Origin: Arcobacter sp.
GTDB taxonomy: Bacteria > Campylobacterota > Campylobacteria > Campylobacterales > Arcobacteraceae
Reading direction: 5' to 3'
Length of the DNA stretch: 64,000 nucleotides
Assembly: GCA_002869535.1 (NCBI GenBank)
Contig: PKUK01000008.1
Span: forward strand, 240,541 to 304,540
Shown here piece by piece: positions 1 through 10,412 of this stretch (within the stretch, counting starts at the first letter, position 1; each line of letters opens with the position of its first letter). A model generated the notes under the pieces. That model saw only the letters and a list, made by a program, of their open reading frames with translations. It did no database searches and had not been told where the DNA came from. The translations under genes were made by a program, and so were the position numbers.

Positions 1-1099
1 TTGAAAATTCAATATGGTTAAAGTTTGTAAAATCTAAGTATTTTTTTCTTTCATTAGTAATTGCAACATGTGGAATTAAATCTATATTTTTATCTTTTAA
101 CATTATCAAAAACTCATTCCAAGATTTATTAGTGATAAAATTAATCTCTATATTTAAATATTTGCCTACCAACTTCATATAATCTATGCTATACCCTTTT
201 GGAATATCATTTTCATTGAAGTTAAAAGGTGGAAATGTTTTTAAGTTTGCAACATGAAGGACTTTTTTATTTTTTAAATACTCTCTTTCTTCTTTTGTTA
301 AATTTAGATGGTTTTCATCTGGGATATTTTGTGGTGTTGCAAACCACTTTTTACTTATATAGCTTTTTGTATCTTCAGGTATAAAAGCTAAGCCTTTATT
401 TAAAATAGAAATTGCTTCAGGATAATCTTTTCTTATGGAAAATACTAAGTTTAAAGTACTGTTTTGTACTTTATCCACAATTTTAAGATAGGGTAACCTC
501 TCTTTTTGTGCTAAATAAAAAATCTCATGATTGCCAATCGTAGCATCAATTTTTCCAGTTATAAGATTATGCAGTATCTCATCCAATGTTTTTAAGGGAA
601 CTAAAATCGACTCTTTGTATTGGGAAATAAGTTTTTTATCAAATAAATTATTTTCTAAATATCCAATTTTTTTACCAAGTAAATCATCAATAGAATTGAT
701 ATTTTTAGGATTATTATTTAGTGTAATAAAATATTTTTTTGTAGAAGTATAACTATTTGAAAAGTTGAAAAATTTGGCTCTCTCTTCATGTACAGCACTT
801 GTACTTAAGCCATCAATCTCTTTATTGATAGCTTTTTGTACCATATCTTTCCATGTACCAACTTTTAATTGAAAGTTTGCGCCAGTATTTTTATTAACTA
901 AGCTTAATATATCAACATCAAATCCATTAATGGAGTTGCCATTATTTATAACAAATGGTGCCCATGTTGTTTCTGTACCCAATGTGATTACAGGGTGCTT
1001 TGCAAGCCATTTTTTCTCTTTTTGGGTTAATTCAACGTGTGAAGCAAATAAATGAAGTGTAAAAAACAGTGTTAAAATTAAGCTAAATAATCTTTTCAA
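1..1099 (-). CDS. Tandem periplasmic solute-binding-domain protein, C-terminus cut off
   Basis: An open frame runs from a TTG at 1099 to the left edge, giving about 366 residues. AGGAA lies about nine bases upstream of the TTG. The N-terminus (KRLFSLILTLFFTLHLFAS) is a signal peptide. Two family 3 solute-binding modules follow: one begins near residue 35 (HPVITLGTETTWAPF, then GFDVDIL) and a second near residue 265 (KVLHVANLKTFPPF). Tandem modules of this kind usually form the periplasmic sensor of a membrane kinase or diguanylate cyclase rather than a transporter component. The output domain would lie beyond the window, so the signalling role is inferred. The gene is downstream of ureG on the same strand, after about 50 bases. 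Confidence 0.7.
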   Translation of the reverse strand, partial: MKRLFSLILTLFFTLHLFASHVELTQKEKKWLAKHPVITLGTETTWAPFVINNGNSINGFDVDILSLVNKNTGANFQLKVGTWKDMVQKAINKEIDGLSTSAVHEERAKFFNFSNSYTSTKKYFITLNNNPKNINSIDDLLGKKIGYLENNLFDKKLISQYKESILVPLKTLDEILHNLITGKIDATIGNHEIFYLAQKERLPYLKIVDKVQNSTLNLVFSIRKDYPEAISILNKGLAFIPEDTKSYISKKWFATPQNIPDENHLNLTKEEREYLKNKKVLHVANLKTFPPFNFNENDIPKGYSIDYMKLVGKYLNIEINFITNKSWNEFLIMLKDKNIDLIPHVAITNERKKYLDFTNFNHIEFS

Positions 1100-1150
1100 A
1101 TATAAGAATTCCTAATAAAATATTGGATTATATCTAAATAATAATTTAGA

Positions 1151-1738
1151 TTATATTAGTGCTTCAATCCAAGTTGCAAGTTGTTTTAAACTTTTTTCTT
1201 CTTTATTAGATATAAAAACAGAAGGTTTATTTTTTCTATTATTTTGTACATCATCTTTCATTAACTCTAAATCAACTCCTACGTATGGTGCTAAGTCAGT
1301 TTTATTTACTACAAGTAAATCAGAAAAAAGCAATCCTGCACCTTTTTTACGTGGAATATCTGCCCCTTGTGCCACATCAATTACATACATATAATAATCA
1401 ACAAGTTCATAAGAAAAAGTTGCACTAAGGTTATCTCCACCACTCTCCACAAAAGTAATATCTGGATTAAACTTTTCTTCAAGTTCTCGTACAGCTTTTT
1501 GATTCATAGAGATATCATCTCTTATTGCTGTGTGAGGACAACCACCTGTTTCTACACCTATTATTCTATTTTCATCTAAGTCAAGTGTTTTTTTAAGATA
1601 ATTTGCATCTTCTGTTGTATATATATCATTTGTCACAATTGCAAGTGAATATTTATCTTTTAATATATTTGTAAGACTCTCTATTAGTGAAGTTTTACCA
1701 CTTCCTACAGGTCCTGCTATTCCTATTTTTAAACTCAT
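1151..1738 (-). CDS. ureG: Urease accessory GTPase UreG
   Basis: This 195-residue protein has the SIMIBI GTPase layout of UreG. The P-loop [10 protein letters not shown] is at residues 9-18, the metal-binding [11 protein letters not shown] motif is near residue 63, the switch region is FVESGGDNL near residue 95, and NKTD for guanine recognition is near residue 145. UreG hydrolyses GTP to deliver nickel to apo-urease together with UreD, UreE and UreF. It is the last gene of the urea block, 14 bases after ureF. All key motifs are intact and the length is typical of the family. Confidence 0.97.
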   Translation of the reverse strand: MSLKIGIAGPVGSGKTSLIESLTNILKDKYSLAIVTNDIYTTEDANYLKKTLDLDENRIIGVETGGCPHTAIRDDISMNQKAVRELEEKFNPDITFVESGGDNLSATFSYELVDYYMYVIDVAQGADIPRKKGAGLLFSDLLVVNKTDLAPYVGVDLELMKDDVQNNRKNKPSVFISNKEEKSLKQLATWIEALI

Positions 1739-1752
1739 TTTTTAATTATCCT

Positions 1753-2451
1753 TTACGTTATAAACATCTTTGGTTCTAAATTCTTGTGAGAAAAAATGAT
1801 TTCTTCAAAAAGTGGATTAAAGTTTGTGATTTTTTTATCAATTTTTTCAAAAACAATATTCTCTAATATTTCATCAAATTCAAATAGCATTTGTTGTATT
1901 TGAGAGGGTTTTATTCTTGATATTTTAAGTGTTGTTGCTGCTATGTTTATAAGGTTCTTTTTCGTCCACATCACAATAAAATCTTCCATACAAATATCTA
2001 AATCATAAGCTAATGCACTTAAAACTATTATTTCATTTGCTTCACAAGTTTTATTTTCAATTTCCTTGAAATATTTTATTACTATATCTTTTGAGGCTAA
2101 ACTTTTTATTTGTACAAAATAGTTTTCACCTATATCTTTAGAAGCTTTTGCATACTCAAAAGTTAGATATGCCCCATATTCATTATCAAGCTTTTTTATT
2201 AAATTTAATTTATCTTTTTCTAAAGCTTCATATACTTTTTTAATATATACAAACTCCATTTTAGAGTATTGGTCTATAATTAGATTTTTCAAATAGATTT
2301 TTAAACTCTTTTCATCATAAACTACCTCTTTAACAATATGAGGTTCAAGTCCAAAAGAGTGCACAAACATTCCAGAGGGAAAAGTTCCATCAAGTATTTG
2401 TATAAATCTACTTAGTGATTTAAGACTAGTGTGAGTGGTGTGCTTTACCAT
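1753..2451 (-). CDS. ureF: Urease accessory protein UreF
   Basis: UreF is an all-helical cytoplasmic protein that bridges UreD and UreG in the urease activation complex. This 232-residue product has the family's N-terminal signature, FIQILDGTFPSGMFVHSFGLE at about residues 16-36, related to the usual D-x-x-F-P-x-G-x-F-x-x-S-x-G-L-E. The rest is helical and poorly conserved, as is usual. The start overlaps the 3' end of ureE by 26 bases, which suggests translational coupling. The order ureE-ureF-ureG supports the call. Confidence 0.93.
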   Translation of the reverse strand: MVKHTTHTSLKSLSRFIQILDGTFPSGMFVHSFGLEPHIVKEVVYDEKSLKIYLKNLIIDQYSKMEFVYIKKVYEALEKDKLNLIKKLDNEYGAYLTFEYAKASKDIGENYFVQIKSLASKDIVIKYFKEIENKTCEANEIIVLSALAYDLDICMEDFIVMWTKKNLINIAATTLKISRIKPSQIQQMLFEFDEILENIVFEKIDKKITNFNPLFEEIIFSHKNLEPKMFIT

Positions 2452-2860
2452 TTGGCTTAAAATACCCTTTTGTTTTTTCTATATTTATATCTTTATTTGC
2501 ATAACAATCTTTTATAATATCACCTAAAGAAATATCGTCTAAAATAGTTATTTTAAACTCTTCTATCATCACAGGTTGATGTCGATTCCCTATTTCATAT
2601 GCAGTTTTTGCAAAAATTAGAGCATCTGAAAACTCTAAAACAAAAACTTCATCAGCACTTCGTTTTACTTTTATAGAATAGTCGTCTTCACAAACTAAAA
2701 TATCATTTTCATGTAGATGGGTAAATTTTGCTTTTACTACAAAATTTACTCCACTTTTACTAACAGCAGTTAGGTTTGGTTTTTGCATATCAAACCAAGA
2801 TAATTCAACCTCATCACTGGCTTTTATATCTTTCTTGATTTCTATAACTTTTTTTATCAT
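2426..2860 (-). CDS. ureE: Urease nickel metallochaperone UreE
   Basis: UreE binds nickel and hands it to the UreG/UreF/UreD complex. The 144-residue product has an N-terminal beta-rich peptide-binding half and a C-terminal ferredoxin-like half containing YEIGNRHQP near residue 88, whose histidine matches the conserved interfacial nickel ligand. It ends in a short histidine tail (KAHHSH), a weaker form of the His-rich tail of many UreE proteins. It lies eight bases after ureC and overlaps ureF. Confidence 0.92.
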   Translation of the reverse strand: MIKKVIEIKKDIKASDEVELSWFDMQKPNLTAVSKSGVNFVVKAKFTHLHENDILVCEDDYSIKVKRSADEVFVLEFSDALIFAKTAYEIGNRHQPVMIEEFKITILDDISLGDIIKDCYANKDINIEKTKGYFKPNGKAHHSH

Positions 2861-2868
2861 ACTCTTTC

Positions 2869-4572
2869 CTAGAACATAAAATATTTTTTTGCCATTGGTA
2901 CTGTTGATACATAGTTTGATTCTATTAACTCTCCATCAACTGTTACGTCATATGTCTCTGGATTAACTACAATATCTCCAATAAAGTCATTTAACTTCAT
3001 ATCTTTTTTACCTATACTTCTTGTATTTTTAACAGCAAGTACAGCTTTATCGATTTCAAGTTTATCTTTTATACCTTCTTCAATTGCTATATTTGAAGTA
3101 AAGATTGCACTTGTTTTTGCACTTGCTTTTCCTAAACTTCCAAACATAGGTCTATACATATTTGGTTCTGGTGTTGGAATTGAAGCATTTGAATCACCCA
3201 TCATACTAAGTGCTATAAATCCACCTTTGATAATAATCTCAGGTTTTACCCCAAAGAAAGCTCTATTCCATAAAACTAAGTCAGCCATCTTACCAACTTC
3301 TACACTTCCTACATACTCATCTATTCCACAAGCGATTGCAGGATTTATAGTATATTTTGCGATATATCTTTTGATTCTATTATTATCACTTAGTTCATCA
3401 TCTCCATCTAAAGCACCTCTTTGTTTTTTCATAGAGTCTGCCACTTGCCAAGTTCTTGTAAGTACTTCCCCTACTCTTCCCATAGCTTGTGAATCTGAAC
3501 TAGTTATACTAATAGCTCCCAAGTCATGTAACACATCTTCAGCTGCAATTGTCTTACCTCTAATTCTGCTCTCTGCAAAACTTACATCTTCAGGAATCTT
3601 TGGACTTAAATGGTGACATACCATGAGCATATCAAGATGTTCTTCAATAGTGTTTTTTGTATATGGCAAAGTAGGATTAGTACTTGATGGTAATATATTT
3701 GCTAGTCCAGCCACTTTCATAATATCAGGTGCATGTCCACCACCTGCTCCTTCACTATGGAAGGTATGTATTGTTCTATCTTTAAAAGAGTCAACTGTAT
3801 TATCAACAAAGCCTGATTCATTTAAGGTATCTGTATGAATAGCAACTTGTACATCATATTCATCAGCAACACTTAAACAAGTATCAATAGCTTTTGGTGT
3901 ACTTCCCCAATCCTCATGGAGTTTTAGTCCCATAGCTCCAGCTTTTATTTGAACCTCTAAAGCCTCTTTACAAGAACTATTTCCTTTTCCCATAAAACCA
4001 AAGTTAAGTGGTAAGTTATCAACACTTTGTATCATCTTACCTATATTCCACTCCCCTGGGGTACAAGTTGTGGCATTTGTTCCTGTATTTGGTCCAGTTC
4101 CACCACCTACCATAGTAGTAACTCCACTAGCTAGTGCAACATCAATTTGACCAGGACTTATAAAGTGAATATGTGAATCTATACCACCAGCAGTTATAAT
4201 TTTACCTTCAGCTGATAGTATTTCAGTGTTTGCTCCTATTTCTAAACCTTCTGTAATACCATCACAAAGATTTGGATTTCCAGATTTTCCAATAGCTATT
4301 ATTACACCATCTTTGATACCAATATCAGCTTTATAAATACCTGTATAATCAATAATAACAGCATTTGTAATAATCAAATCAGCAACATCAACAGCCGTTG
4401 GACTTTGTGCCATTCCATCTCTTACTGTTTTACCACCACCAAACTTACTCTCTTCTCCATAAGTTGTATAATCTTTTTCTATCTTAGCTATTAAAGATGT
4501 ATCAGCAAGTCTAAATCTATCACCAGTCGTTGGTCCATACATTGAAGCATATTTTTCTTTTGATATTTTCAT
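2869..4572 (-). CDS. ureC: Urease alpha subunit UreC
   Basis: This is the catalytic subunit, which hydrolyses urea to ammonia and carbamate at a two-nickel centre in the cytoplasm. The 567-residue length is standard. All expected active-site elements are visible: HIHFISPGQ (nickel His pair), GLKLHEDWG (the lysine that is carbamylated), [25 protein letters not shown], the flap [14 protein letters not shown] with its catalytic histidine, and [12 protein letters not shown] with the nickel-binding aspartate. It begins one base after ureAB. Nothing suggests this subunit is inactive. Confidence 0.98.
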   Translation of the reverse strand: MKISKEKYASMYGPTTGDRFRLADTSLIAKIEKDYTTYGEESKFGGGKTVRDGMAQSPTAVDVADLIITNAVIIDYTGIYKADIGIKDGVIIAIGKSGNPNLCDGITEGLEIGANTEILSAEGKIITAGGIDSHIHFISPGQIDVALASGVTTMVGGGTGPNTGTNATTCTPGEWNIGKMIQSVDNLPLNFGFMGKGNSSCKEALEVQIKAGAMGLKLHEDWGSTPKAIDTCLSVADEYDVQVAIHTDTLNESGFVDNTVDSFKDRTIHTFHSEGAGGGHAPDIMKVAGLANILPSSTNPTLPYTKNTIEEHLDMLMVCHHLSPKIPEDVSFAESRIRGKTIAAEDVLHDLGAISITSSDSQAMGRVGEVLTRTWQVADSMKKQRGALDGDDELSDNNRIKRYIAKYTINPAIACGIDEYVGSVEVGKMADLVLWNRAFFGVKPEIIIKGGFIALSMMGDSNASIPTPEPNMYRPMFGSLGKASAKTSAIFTSNIAIEEGIKDKLEIDKAVLAVKNTRSIGKKDMKLNDFIGDIVVNPETYDVTVDGELIESNYVSTVPMAKKYFMF

Positions 4573-4573
4573 C

Positions 4574-5254
4574 TTATACTCCTAGGAACTTTTCTAAATT
4601 TTTCATGGCATTTTCTTTTGTTGGAACATCATCTAAAAAGCCTTCAACTAAACCATTAAATCCACTCATATATCTTTTACCACTAAAATCTATTAGATTT
4701 ATCTCTTTTATTGAACCTGGCTCAAATCGCACTGAAGTTCCTGCTGGAACATCAAGTCTTTTGCCATAAGCTTGTGCTCTATCAAAGGCAAGTTCTTTAT
4801 TAACTTCAAAAAAGTGATAGTGTGATCCAATTTGTACTGGTCTATCACCTCTGTTTTCTACTTGTATTGTGGTAAGTTCTTTGTTTTCATTTAGAACTAT
4901 TTCACCTTCATTTACAAAATATTCACCCGGTTCTATTTTTGCTTTTTTACTTGTAGTAATAGGATTGTGAACAGTGACAAGTTTTGTACCATCATCAAAG
5001 GTAGCTTCTATTTGAACCATATGCATCATAGAAGCAATTCCATCCATAACATCATCTTCACCTAAAACTTTCGTAGCATCAACCATAAGTTGTGCTACAG
5101 TTTTACCTTCTCTTGCGCCTTCAAGAATGTATGAACTCAAAATTGCAACAGCTTCTGGATAGTTTAGCTTTAAACCTTTTTCTTTTCGCTCAAGTGCCAA
5201 TTTTGAAGCTGTATAAATCATCAATCTTTCTTGTTCACGATTTGTTAGAAACAT
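4574..5254 (-). CDS. ureAB: Fused urease gamma-beta subunit (UreAB)
   Basis: The 226-residue protein joins two subunits that most bacteria encode separately. Residues 1 to about 100 are UreA/gamma ([20 protein letters not shown], then [15 protein letters not shown]) and residues from about 107 are UreB/beta ([40 protein letters not shown]). The same fusion is known in Helicobacter UreA and in Arcobacter, and supports placement in the Campylobacterota. The gene precedes ureC with one base between, and GGAGG lies upstream of the start. Confidence 0.97.
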   Translation of the reverse strand: MFLTNREQERLMIYTASKLALERKEKGLKLNYPEAVAILSSYILEGAREGKTVAQLMVDATKVLGEDDVMDGIASMMHMVQIEATFDDGTKLVTVHNPITTSKKAKIEPGEYFVNEGEIVLNENKELTTIQVENRGDRPVQIGSHYHFFEVNKELAFDRAQAYGKRLDVPAGTSVRFEPGSIKEINLIDFSGKRYMSGFNGLVEGFLDDVPTKENAMKNLEKFLGV

Positions 5255-5273
5255 CTTTTTACCTCCAATTAAT

Positions 5274-6026
5274 TTATTGTTTTCCTAGACTAAATTTTTC
5301 TTTATTTAAATCTTTTCTATAAATTTCCCAAATATGCATAACTTTCTTTTTCAAGTTTGACATATTATTGGAACTAATTACTCCAATTATGATTTTTTTA
5401 TTATGACTAAAAGTAAAAGACTCAAAGCCATTTTGCTGTATATTTTTTATAAAATTTTCATTTTCTTTTGTTTTTATATATATCTTTGCAAAGATAAAAT
5501 TCTGACTATCTTTTCTTTGCATATAATCTTTTAATTCATTGCCACATACATCAAACTTTTCTATATATTCAAGTTTTTTATCACAAATAAAACTATTTTT
5601 AATCAGCATATTTTAAAAATCAAAATCTTCAAAACTTCTTCCACGACTCAAAATATCTGTATAAAAGAATGTTGAACTATCATCATACTTCAAATTAAAT
5701 AGTTGAATATATTTTGAGTCTTTGTATAAGATAAGTTCATCATTTAGAAACTCTAAATTTGAACTGTTTTCTAAAGTAATATCAATTTTTTGAATTCCAT
5801 ACTCTTTTTTTGATGGATAGATTTTTGTAGCTGATTCTGTTGTTAATATTAGCTTTGAGTTATTAAGTTTAAAAGATGTTCGAATTTTATCTTTGGGGAA
5901 AAGACCTTCCCCAATATTAAGAAGTTTTATATAGTTTTCTTCATTTTGAAAATAATAGTGTCTTGAGGGAAGTTCCAATTTATCTAAAGAGAACTTCTCA
6001 TTTTCAAACTTAAACTTAATACTCAT
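5274..6026 (-). pseudogene. ureD: Urease accessory protein UreD/UreH, interrupted by an in-frame TAA
   Basis: Two open segments (6026 down to 5616, and 5612 down to 5274) lie in the same frame, separated only by TAA at 5613-5615, codon 138. Joined they give about 250 residues, a normal UreD length. The first part ends TDILSRGRSFEDFDF, resembling the UreD region around A-P-G-R, and the second part continues NMLIKNSFICDKKL. UreD is the scaffold that binds apo-urease with UreF and UreG during nickel insertion. The stop would leave only the N-terminal half unless read through; a one-base change from GAA is the simplest origin. The sequence is weakly conserved, so the call rests partly on position between urtE and ureAB. 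Confidence 0.8.
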
Positions 6027-6037
6027 ATTTTTCCTAG

Positions 6038-6733
6038 TTATACTGATAAATGTTGTTTTATTATATCATCGCTTAACTGTGAAATCTCTCCTTGGGCAAC
6101 TACACTTCCCCTATCTACAACATAAAAATCATCCCCATGTCGTCTTGCAAATGGCAACTTTTGTTCCACAAGTAAAACTGTCATATCTTCTTCTTTTGTA
6201 AGATAATCAATTACTTCACCAATTTGAGCTACTATATTTGGCTGTATCCCTTCACTTGGTTCATCAAGAATCAAAAACTTTGGATCAATACATAGTGCTC
6301 TTGCGATTGCAAGTTGTTGTTGCTGTCCACCTGATAAATCTCCACCTTTTCTTTTTTGCATATCTTTTAATACTGGGAAAAGTTCATATATCTTTTCTGG
6401 AACTTTTGAGATTTTATTTCTATTTGCCAAAACTCCAATTTGTAAGTTTTCTAGGACGCTCAGTTGTGAAAATATCTCTCTTCCTTGGGGAACATAACCT
6501 ATAGCAATACTTGCACGTTTGTGGTCAGCTAATTTTGAAATATCTTGCCCCTCATAGATGATTTTTCCATCTTTGATTGGAAGTAAGCCCATGATTACTT
6601 TACTAAGTGTTGTTTTACCCACACCATTTCTTCCCATAAGACAAGTACATCGTCCCTTTTTAATCTCCAAGTCCAAATCCCATAAGGTATGACTTTGTCC
6701 ATAAAATTGATTTATTTTTTCTATCTTTAACAT
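6038..6733 (-). CDS. urtE: Urea ABC transporter ATP-binding protein UrtE
   Basis: This is one of two cytoplasmic ATPases of the urea importer. The 231-residue protein has Walker A GRNGVGKTT near residue 35, the Q-loop at GYVPQGREIF, signature LSGGQQQQLAIARAL near residue 133 and Walker B FLILDEPSEG near residue 153, followed by the switch histidine region. The LivF-like short form and the phrase SEGIQP are typical of UrtE. It is 11 bases upstream of ureD and separated from urtD by a structured repeat. Confidence 0.95.
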   Translation of the reverse strand: MLKIEKINQFYGQSHTLWDLDLEIKKGRCTCLMGRNGVGKTTLSKVIMGLLPIKDGKIIYEGQDISKLADHKRASIAIGYVPQGREIFSQLSVLENLQIGVLANRNKISKVPEKIYELFPVLKDMQKRKGGDLSGGQQQQLAIARALCIDPKFLILDEPSEGIQPNIVAQIGEVIDYLTKEEDMTVLLVEQKLPFARRHGDDFYVVDRGSVVAQGEISQLSDDIIKQHLSV

Positions 6734-6753
6734 AATTTTCCCTTCAATTTCCC

Positions 6754-6857
6754 AAAAAATTCAAAGTATGTTGCTAGTACAAGGCAAAGATTTTGAAGTT
6801 TACTATTAGTAAATGAGAAATCTTTAACGCCGCAATAGTGACATAATTTGAATTTTT
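6754..6857. repeat. Nested-hairpin intergenic repeat, copy 1
   Basis: An outer inverted repeat (AAAAATTCAAAGTATGTTGC at 6754-6774 against ATAATTTGAATTTTT ending 6857) encloses an inner one (AAAGATTT with GAAATCTTT) and a central TTTACTATTAGTAAA. AAGGCAA and AACGC lie at fixed places between the stems. The element sits between urtD and urtE and overlaps the urtD stop codon by two bases. The same architecture recurs at 53840-53962. It could act as a terminator or RNA-processing site within the operon. Confidence 0.6.
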
Positions 6858-7644
6858 ATTCTCCTAGATATACTTTTCGAACTTTCTCGTTGTTCTGTAT
6901 GGCATCCATATTACCTTCTGCTAAAACTGAACCCTCATGTAACACAGTTACTTTTGAAGCAATACTTCGTATAAACTCCATATCATGTTCAACTACAACT
7001 ACTGCATTCTCTTTTGATAAACTTGTCAGAATCTCTGCTGTTTTTTCCACCTCTTGTGGTGTCATTCCAGCAACTGGCTCATCTACTAATAGTAGTTTTG
7101 GCTCTTGCATGATAAGCATACCAATTTCTAACCACTGTTTTTGACCGTGTGACAAGATACCTGCGTCCATATTGTAAAGCTCTTTTAGACCAATTAGTTT
7201 CATAGTATCTTCTATTTTATCTTTTTGTTCACTTCTAAGTTTTGAAAAAAGTGTTTTGAAAAATCTTTTGTCATCTTTCATGGCAAGTTCTAGGTTTTCA
7301 AAAACTGAATGATTTTGAAAAACTGTTGGCTTTTGAAATTTTCTTCCAATACCTATTTCTGAAATTGATGGTTCATCTAATTCAAGTAAATTAACAGCTT
7401 CACCAAAAATCACTTCCCCTTCATCAGGAGTAGTTTTTCCAGTTACTACATCCATCATAGTTGACTTTCCTGCACCATTTGCACCAATGATACATCTTAG
7501 TTCTCCATAATTGATTGAAAAACTTAGATTATTTAAGGCTTTAAACCCATCAAAACTAACACTAACACCATCAACTAATAATATTCTATCTCCAATTTTA
7601 AGATTACCAATATTTTGTTCATTTTCATGTCTTAATAGTTTCAT
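6856..7644 (-). CDS. urtD: Urea ABC transporter ATP-binding protein UrtD
   Basis: This is the second ATPase of the importer, of the LivG type, 262 residues. Walker A GANGAGKSTMMDVVTG is near residue 56, followed by the Q-loop region IGRKFQKPTVF, an LSHGQKQWLEIGMLI signature near residue 163 (Ser-His-Gly instead of Ser-Gly-Gly, common in UrtD) and Walker B LLLVDEPVAGM. The C-terminal VEHDMEFI carries the switch histidine. Its start abuts the urtC stop with no gap. Confidence 0.95.
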   Translation of the reverse strand: MKLLRHENEQNIGNLKIGDRILLVDGVSVSFDGFKALNNLSFSINYGELRCIIGANGAGKSTMMDVVTGKTTPDEGEVIFGEAVNLLELDEPSISEIGIGRKFQKPTVFQNHSVFENLELAMKDDKRFFKTLFSKLRSEQKDKIEDTMKLIGLKELYNMDAGILSHGQKQWLEIGMLIMQEPKLLLVDEPVAGMTPQEVEKTAEILTSLSKENAVVVVEHDMEFIRSIASKVTVLHEGSVLAEGNMDAIQNNEKVRKVYLGE

Positions 7645-8756
7645 TATTTAGCCTTTCCAAGTCTTGCGTTGATTTTACTGATAAGCCCAACTACACCTTG
7701 TGGAAGATAAAGAGTTACTAATACAAACAATCCACCTAAGGCATATAACCAAACTTCTGGAAGAGCAGATGTAAAATATGTACTTGCAAAATTTACAATG
7801 ATTGCTCCAATGATTGCTCCATATAGAGTTCCCCGTCCACCTATTGCTACCCAAATAACAAGCTCAATAGAAAATAGTGGTGAAAAAACTCCTGGATTTA
7901 TGATTCCCACTTGTGGAACATAAAGTGCCCCTGCTATTCATGCAAGTATTGCTGAAACTACGAAAATAAATACTTTGTACTGTTCTACTTTATATCCTAA
8001 GAATCTCACCCGACTTTCTGCATCTCTTATAGATATAACCACACGACCAAGTCTAGAGTTTATAATAAATCTACAAATCAAATATCCTAAAACTAAAGCT
8101 AAGAAGGTAATAATCAAAAGCCCTACTCTTGTAGAATCAGCTTGTAAATCAAATCCTAAAATATCTTTAAAATCTGTCAAACCATTATTTCCACCAAAGC
8201 CCATGTCATTTCTAAAAAATGCTAACATAAGAGCATAAGTCATAGCTTGAGTTATGATTGAAAGGTAAACTCCTGTAACTCTTGACTTAAAAGCAAACCA
8301 ACCAAATACAAAAGCTAGGATTGCAGGGATGAGCATAACCATAATAAATGTAAATAAAGGATTATCAAATCCATACCAAAACCATGGCAACTCTTTTAGA
8401 TTCATAAATACCATAAAATCAGGTAAATCAGGATTTCCATAAACTCCTCTATCACCAATTTGTCTCATAAGGTACATGGCAAGTCCATATCCACCAAGAG
8501 CAAAAAATGCTCCATGACCAAGACTTAAAACACCTAAATATCCCCAGACTAAATCTAAAGCAAGTGCTAAAAGTGCAAAGGCTAAATACTTACCTAAAAT
8601 AGTAACCGTAAAAGTTGAGATATAAAACACTGAATCACTAGGAACAAATAAGTTACAAAATGATACTACAAATACTACAATTGCAAGAGTTGAAAGTACT
8701 ATTTTTCCACCCTTGTCATTTTGTAAAATTTTAAAAATTATTGATTCTTTTCTCAT
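7644..8756 (-). pseudogene. urtC: Urea ABC transporter permease UrtC, interrupted by an in-frame TGA
   Basis: UrtC is a LivM-type inner-membrane permease that pairs with UrtB. The frame starting at 8756 stops at TGA 7938-7940 (codon 273) and continues in the same frame to 7644, for about 370 residues, the normal size. The stop falls in a very conserved stretch: SAILA-stop-IAGALYVPQVGIINPG. Homologues have glycine at this place, so GGA to TGA is the simplest explanation. Hydrophobic segments and LSLGHGAFFALGGYG near residue 85 are intact. A truncated product would lack the last membrane helices. Because TGA is the codon, selenocysteine was considered, but no UrtC selenoprotein is known and the residue is a buried glycine. 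Confidence 0.9.
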
Positions 8757-8759
8757 CTT

Positions 8760-10355
8760 CTAATCCTGTGCATCTCGACCTTTTTGAGGAAATAATCCTC
8801 TAGGTCTTTTTTGTATAAATAAAATAATAAATACTAAGATAATAACTTTAGCTAGTACAGCTCCTGATATTGGTTCAATAAATTTGTTAATTTCACCAAG
8901 TGTAAGTGCTGCTATTAAAGTTCCCCATAGATTTCCAACTCCACCAAATACAACCACCATAAAACTATCTACAATATATGCTTGTCCTAAGTTTGGTCCT
9001 ACATTTGTAAGTTGCGATAAAGCAACACCAGCAACACCAGCTATTCCAGAACCTATACCAAAAGTTGCTGCATCAATAAAGCTTGACTTTATTCCCATAG
9101 CACGAGCAATTGGTCTGTTTTGTGAAACAGCTCTCACTTTTAATCCAAGTGAAGTCTTTTTCATAACATAAAGAATTGCTAAAAATACCATCACTGAAAA
9201 TACAACTATATACAATCTGTTGTAGGTAAGAAACAAGGCACTATTAACTTCCCATGCGCCACTCATCCATGAAGGAGTTTTTACCTCTTGATTAAGGGGT
9301 GAATATATTGTTCTCACTAACTGTTGTAAAATCAGACTTACCCCAAAAGTAGCAAGTAGTGTTTCAAGTGGTCTTCCATATAGATGTCTTATAACTAATC
9401 TTTCAATTAAAATTCCCACAATTCCACTTACAACAAAAGCAGCAGGTATCGCAATAATTACAGAGTACTCTATCAAGCCTGGCATTAGTTGCTGAATTGT
9501 ATATGTGGTATAAGCACCTATCATAATAAGTTCACCATGTGCCATATTAATTACTTTCATAACACCAAAGGTAATAGCAAGTCCAATAGCAGCTAAAAGT
9601 AAAACTGACCCCATACTAAGTCCAAAAAATGCTGTTTCTACAAAAGAGTAAAAACTTTTTTTAAGTTCAACTATATCAAGAGAGCTTTTTGCTATCTCTT
9701 TTAGTTTTTCATCTTTACTATTTTTGAGAACATCTTTTAAAGTTACAAGTGTCTTAGAAGATATGAAGCTTCCTAATTTATCAACTGCTTCATACTTTTC
9801 TTTATCACTTCCATACTTGGCTATTAAAATAGTATTTGCTTCATCTAGCACATCTCTTACATTAGAAGACTTTTCACTTTCTAAAGCCTCTACAATAAGC
9901 TCTTTGTCCTCTATTTTTAAATACTTTAACAAGTTCTTTGCTGAACTTAATCTTTTATCTTCATTTCTTGAAAATAGATTTATTTTCGCCAATGAAGCTT
10001 TTATAATATTTCTTAATTTATTATTGATTTTTACTTTTTTAAAATCATATTTTGAAGCTATTTCTAACTGATTATTTGTAAAAACATCAACTGTTAAATA
10101 CTCTTTAGCTTTTTTCTCTTTTAAAAAGACTACTCTTTTATCACTTTTTGTATAGTATAAATCTCCACCTAAAAGTTTTTGTAATAAAACTTCTAACTTC
10201 TCATTATCTTTATAGTTTTTAGTTAAGTTTAAAATAGCTTTCTCTTTTTTAGAAAAACTGTTTGATAAGAGTTCTTGTGAGTCAGTTTGAAGATTTGAAG
10301 CAACTAACGATGTTAGAATTAATAAATTAAGCAATATTATTTTAAATATTTTCAT
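8760..10355 (-). CDS. urtB: Urea ABC transporter permease UrtB with periplasmic N-terminal extension
   Basis: The 531-residue product has a signal sequence (MKIFKIILLNLLILTSLVAS), a soluble helical region to about residue 235 with short alpha-helical repeats (EDKELIVEALESEKSSNVRD resembles HEAT-type repeats), then a LivH-type permease domain. Motifs in the permease part include GLAITFGVMKVINMAHGELIMIGAY and AVSQNRPIARAMGI. Long UrtB proteins with this N-terminal part are known in proteobacterial urea importers. It forms the translocation pore with UrtC. It lies three bases upstream of urtC and follows urtA after a hairpin. Confidence 0.94.
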   Translation of the reverse strand: MKIFKIILLNLLILTSLVASNLQTDSQELLSNSFSKKEKAILNLTKNYKDNEKLEVLLQKLLGGDLYYTKSDKRVVFLKEKKAKEYLTVDVFTNNQLEIASKYDFKKVKINNKLRNIIKASLAKINLFSRNEDKRLSSAKNLLKYLKIEDKELIVEALESEKSSNVRDVLDEANTILIAKYGSDKEKYEAVDKLGSFISSKTLVTLKDVLKNSKDEKLKEIAKSSLDIVELKKSFYSFVETAFFGLSMGSVLLLAAIGLAITFGVMKVINMAHGELIMIGAYTTYTIQQLMPGLIEYSVIIAIPAAFVVSGIVGILIERLVIRHLYGRPLETLLATFGVSLILQQLVRTIYSPLNQEVKTPSWMSGAWEVNSALFLTYNRLYIVVFSVMVFLAILYVMKKTSLGLKVRAVSQNRPIARAMGIKSSFIDAATFGIGSGIAGVAGVALSQLTNVGPNLGQAYIVDSFMVVVFGGVGNLWGTLIAALTLGEINKFIEPISGAVLAKVIILVFIILFIQKRPRGLFPQKGRDAQD

Positions 10356-10382
10356 GGTTACCTTTCATAAATTGTGAAGTAT

Positions 10383-10410
10383 AAAATATGAGAGTTTCCT
10401 CTCATATTTT
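10383..10410 (-). terminator. Hairpin between urtA and urtB
   Basis: AAAATATGAGAG and CTCTCATATTTT form a 12-bp perfect stem with a four-base loop, just after the urtA stop. A partial terminator or stabilising stem here would raise urtA expression over the membrane and ATPase genes, a common arrangement for abundant binding proteins. This function is inferred. Confidence 0.7.
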
Positions 10411-10412
10411 AA

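Noticed and set aside
7938-7940. Reassignment of TGA to glycine, as in some candidate phyla
   Set aside because: Other broken genes carry TAA and TAG, TGA terminates normal genes here, and the gene content is Campylobacterota. One reassigned codon cannot explain the set.
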